Assembly (NCBI GenBank): GCA_947649365.1 | Contig: CANSRH010000001.1 | Span: 33,153 to 97,152 of the forward strand | DNA length: 64,000 bases | Reading direction: 5' to 3' | DNA from: an uncultured Mycoplasmatota bacterium | GTDB lineage: Bacteria; Bacillota_I; Bacilli_A; RF39; UBA660 | In this document: one piece after another, positions 61,888 to 64,000 of the stretch | Layout: each line of letters begins with the position of its first letter | Numbering within the stretch: position 1 is the first letter of the stretch | Translations under genes and position numbers: made by a program | Notes under the pieces: model-generated | What the model saw: only the letters and a program-made list of their open reading frames with translations | Database searches by the model: none | What the model was told of the DNA's origin: nothing

Positions 61888-63037
61888 TTAATAAATAGCT
61901 ATTGTATATATATTTGTAGTAACTGTATTAACTGAAGATTGACCACCTTGTTTTGTTTTTATTTTCAGATATGCTTCTTCATTATAATTACTAATATTTG
62001 TAACCAAAGTAGTATTTGAGGCACTGCTATTGTAATTTTCAGAATTACTTATTTGAAAGCTATTTATTTCTTGATTTTCTCCAAATCCCAAAGTATTTGT
62101 TCCTGTTAAATTTGATGCATTGCTACTATGATTGGAATACATTTCCAAATATTTATAATTCTTTGTATTTAATTTTTTGTTGCTAATTGCAGTTACATAA
62201 CTATTGCCGTAGGAAGCATACATACTGTAAGATGAGCCCGTTTCTTTACTACCAGTTAACGATGGGGATTCAACAGCTAAATTATTTCCATAGTAGGATT
62301 TGGATAGAAATCCCCCTACAATGTTTTTACCATTTTTATATAAATAACATGGTAACCCTGCATTGTATTTTTCTTCTTCTGTAAGTACTGTAGAATTTAA
62401 AAATTTTTTTGCGAGGGCTGTTGTATATTTTTCACTGTTAAGTATTTCGTTTCTTAGATTTTCTTCTGAAGCTATTATTTTCATTGCATCTTCGTTTTTC
62501 ACTATATTTTCTATATTTGTGTTATTAGACATTAATTCTTCTACATTTTTTGCATCACTTTGTATAACAAAAACTAAACTTTCAAAACCATACTTCATAA
62601 AACTAAGCGTACAAGTTGTTCCACTCATTGTTAGATTGTTGATTGATAATGACCAAGTATCTTTGTTCCAACTTGCTTCTGCTTCATGATCACATGTTAC
62701 ACTTTTAAATATATATGGGTCTTGTTTTGTAGGAATTTTTGTTGTGTTTTTTTCATCTATCAAGGCAGCAATTGTTACATCCTTTACATTTTTTTCAAAT
62801 GGTGGAATTTGACCCCTTATTACGTTAAAGGTTTTTTCCTCTTTGTATAAAGCATAACTTCTTACTAAGACGAAACTGCCTATGAATAATAAGGTGACTA
62901 TTATACTAATTATTACTGCTTTCTTTTTCTTGGTATTTTTATTAAACCTTTCTAGTCCATCTGGGTTTCCTTTACTTAATATACCCCCCCCCCAGAAGTC
63001 TTGTTCTGGTTGGGAGGATTTTCTTTTCTTTTTTCAT
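61888..63037 (-). CDS. Phase-variable membrane-anchored surface protein, out of frame as assembled (10-G tract)
   Basis: The track shows only 291 aa from an internal TTG. The frame is open upstream to the G tract, encoding LSKGNPDGLERF, one helix (VIISIIVTLLFIGSFVLV), RSYALYKEEKTFNVIRG and the ectodomain. ATG 63037, with GAGGAGG five bases upstream, is in another frame: with 10 G it stops at TAA a few codons after the tract, and also at 11 G. With 12 (or 9) G it reads through to about 384 aa. The body frame has TGA upstream and no good start. The ectodomain has a helical part (NEDAMKIIASEENLRNEI), EEKYNAGLPCYLYKNG and a Ser/Asn-rich beta end, like the 54-kb gene. Coordinates give the inferred full gene. 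Confidence 0.75.
62984..62993 (-). repeat. Homopolymeric G tract (10 G) in the coding 5' end
   Basis: Ten C on the plus strand, ten G in the coding strand, about 15 codons after the ATG. It occupies the same position as the G11 tract of the 14-kb gene and is preceded by the similar CCTCCCAACCAGAACAAG. Confidence 0.9.
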
Positions 63038-63195
63038 TTTTTCCTCCTCTATTTTCTATATCATATCACATTTTTTTAAATTTTTTCTATTTGATAAAGT
63101 AATTTGTTAATTTTTAATTAATTTTGTAAAACAAATAAGAAATTTATTTAGATAAATAAACACTATTTTGCTATTACTGTAAATCTATTTTTAAA

Positions 63196-64000
63196 TTATC
63201 CTATTAAAAATCTAGGACGGACTCCATAGGTATGATTAGAAGCAACAGCTGCATCAGAAGCTCTACCAAAATTGACACGTGCAAAGCTATAGGAATCTGC
63301 AACCGCTTTTAGCCAAAACCCAAATCTTTCCTTTGTTCCATCACTATTTATCAATTCAGGTTTCAATTGAAATATGGCATATTGAGAATTATCAATTCCT
63401 GCATTGTAAGCGGTTGAAGAAAATATATCACTTCCATACACATTGACTTCACTCATTAAATCTATTTGACTTTCGTACCAAGCCCATCCATTTGCTGCTC
63501 CACTATTATTTCTTCCATATGCCGCACTTATTCTCTCTCTATCTACCGAATTTGTAAGCATGGTATTATAAGTCAAAATATGTTCTCCAAACACTGGTTT
63601 TATATATGCATTAAATAGATTCGGTAAAACTTCTTGTTTCATTTTGCTATTGTAATAGCCTCCTTCTGTTGTGTTCGTTTCATTCATTACTGCATTTTCT
63701 AAAGGTTTGGATGGTAGGATGGTTACATGATGTTTCGTTAATGCTCCTCCATTGCTTGCTCCTTCTTTATATCCTGTATACAAATAATTATCGATGTCTG
63801 CAACCAACCACTTCACATTGTTTGATTCTATATAATCTCCTACATAAATATCATCAAATCGACCACTACTTATCATTTCATACATACTTCCATCTGTATG
63901 ATAACTCGTAATATCTTTTCCTCGATACGTGTTTCTTCGGAGACTCTTTCCTGCTTCTATATACTTGTTGTATTCTTCTTCACTTAAGTTACTTGTAAAA
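63196..64000 (-). CDS. DUF6273/phage-fibre-like surface protein (5' end cut by window edge)
   Basis: At least 267 codons; the frame continues past the right edge, where it reads LSEEEYNKYIEAGKSLRRNTYRG before the track's Met. Then GRFDDIYVGDYIESNNVKWLVADIDNYLYTG, VTILPSKPLENAVMNETNTTEGGYYNSKM, LLTNSVDRE-type LTNSVDRERISAAYG, a GWAWYESQIDLMSEVNVYGS stretch and the end SDAAVASNHTYGVRPRFLIG. The pattern is familiar from DUF6273-containing phage and surface proteins of Firmicutes. The signal or anchor is not visible. No phage structural genes are nearby. Confidence 0.65.
   Translation of the reverse strand, partial: FTSNLSEEEYNKYIEAGKSLRRNTYRGKDITSYHTDGSMYEMISSGRFDDIYVGDYIESNNVKWLVADIDNYLYTGYKEGASNGGALTKHHVTILPSKPLENAVMNETNTTEGGYYNSKMKQEVLPNLFNAYIKPVFGEHILTYNTMLTNSVDRERISAAYGRNNSGAANGWAWYESQIDLMSEVNVYGSDIFSSTAYNAGIDNSQYAIFQLKPELINSDGTKERFGFWLKAVADSYSFARVNFGRASDAAVASNHTYGVRPRFLIG

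Noticed and set aside
63196-64000. Diversity-generating retroelement target.
   Set aside because: No reverse transcriptase, template repeat or initiation motif is visible in the window; the C-terminal resemblance alone is not enough.

Overview
The window is a gene-dense, very AT-rich stretch (roughly 70% A+T by eye) of a low-GC Gram-positive (Bacillota) chromosome. Nearly all genes lie on the minus strand. Shine-Dalgarno sites are strong (AGGAGG, AGGTG) and promoters are sigmaA-like (TTGACA-N17-TATAAT). Peptidoglycan genes (FemAB-type transferase, FtsEX with M23 peptidases), Spo0A, a GerQ-type spore coat protein and WhiA argue against a wall-less Mollicute. They suggest an uncultured Bacilli/Erysipelotrichia-like gut lineage; the exact taxon is inference.

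Layout. 1-6.3 kb: secG, a pseudopilin, rnr and smpB (cut by the left edge), then engB, a FemAB transferase on the plus strand and a serine hydrolase. 6.3-10.7 kb: the str operon rpsL-rpsG-fusA-tuf. 10.7-16.8 kb: a surface island with a GT-C glycosyltransferase, three small single-pass proteins and two large anchored ectodomain proteins; one of these carries an 11-G tract that leaves it out of frame. 16.9-19.5 kb: rplK-rplA and rplJ-rplL with an L1-type leader, an L10 leader and good promoters; nusG, secE and rpoB are not adjacent. 19.5-30 kb: a helicase-associated/HTH-like protein, spo0A, tpi-pgk-gap, a nucleoside kinase, clpP, whiA and yqeG. 30-38 kb: ftsE-ftsX-M23 peptidase, an HExxH protein, yitT, gerQ and lemA. 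38-44.5 kb and 49.3-50.4 kb: the origin-proximal Firmicutes block (ung, rlmH, walJ, M23/LysM peptidase, dnaB, rplI; rpsR-ssb-rpsF), split by a 4.8-kb accessory insert (44.5-49.3 kb) with two HipA-like kinase genes, a 2-hydroxyacid dehydrogenase and a large orphan. 50.5-55 kb: DUF218, CapA-type lipoprotein and a surface protein bracketed by two XRE regulators. 55-61 kb: BI-1, ychF, abgT, DUF951, mscS, parB, parA. 61-64 kb: a second poly-G surface gene (10 G, out of frame) and a DUF6273-like protein running off the right edge.

How it fits together. The core genes form ordinary translation, glycolysis, division and chromosome-partition operons. The variable biology lies in the surface genes. Two loci 48 kb apart share a 5' cassette: a similar 5'UTR, a start codon with a strong SD, a C-rich stretch, and a G tract about 15 codons in. 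In each, the start codon is out of frame with a long membrane-anchored ectodomain at the G count given here, and adding one or two G restores a complete protein. A third gene carries two near-identical ~225-bp repeats exactly 909 bp apart, so recombination would delete one ectodomain in frame. Together these look like a phase- and size-variable surface repertoire, which I consider the most interesting signal here. The HipA-like kinase pair, with very short predicted leaders, is the second. I saw no tRNA, rRNA, CRISPR array, insertion sequence or reverse transcriptase. No stretch above about 300 bp lacks a gene once the poly-G genes are given their full extent; the longest gaps (61625-61887, 48170-48373, 16774-16945, 63038-63195) hold promoters, terminators or nothing I recognise.
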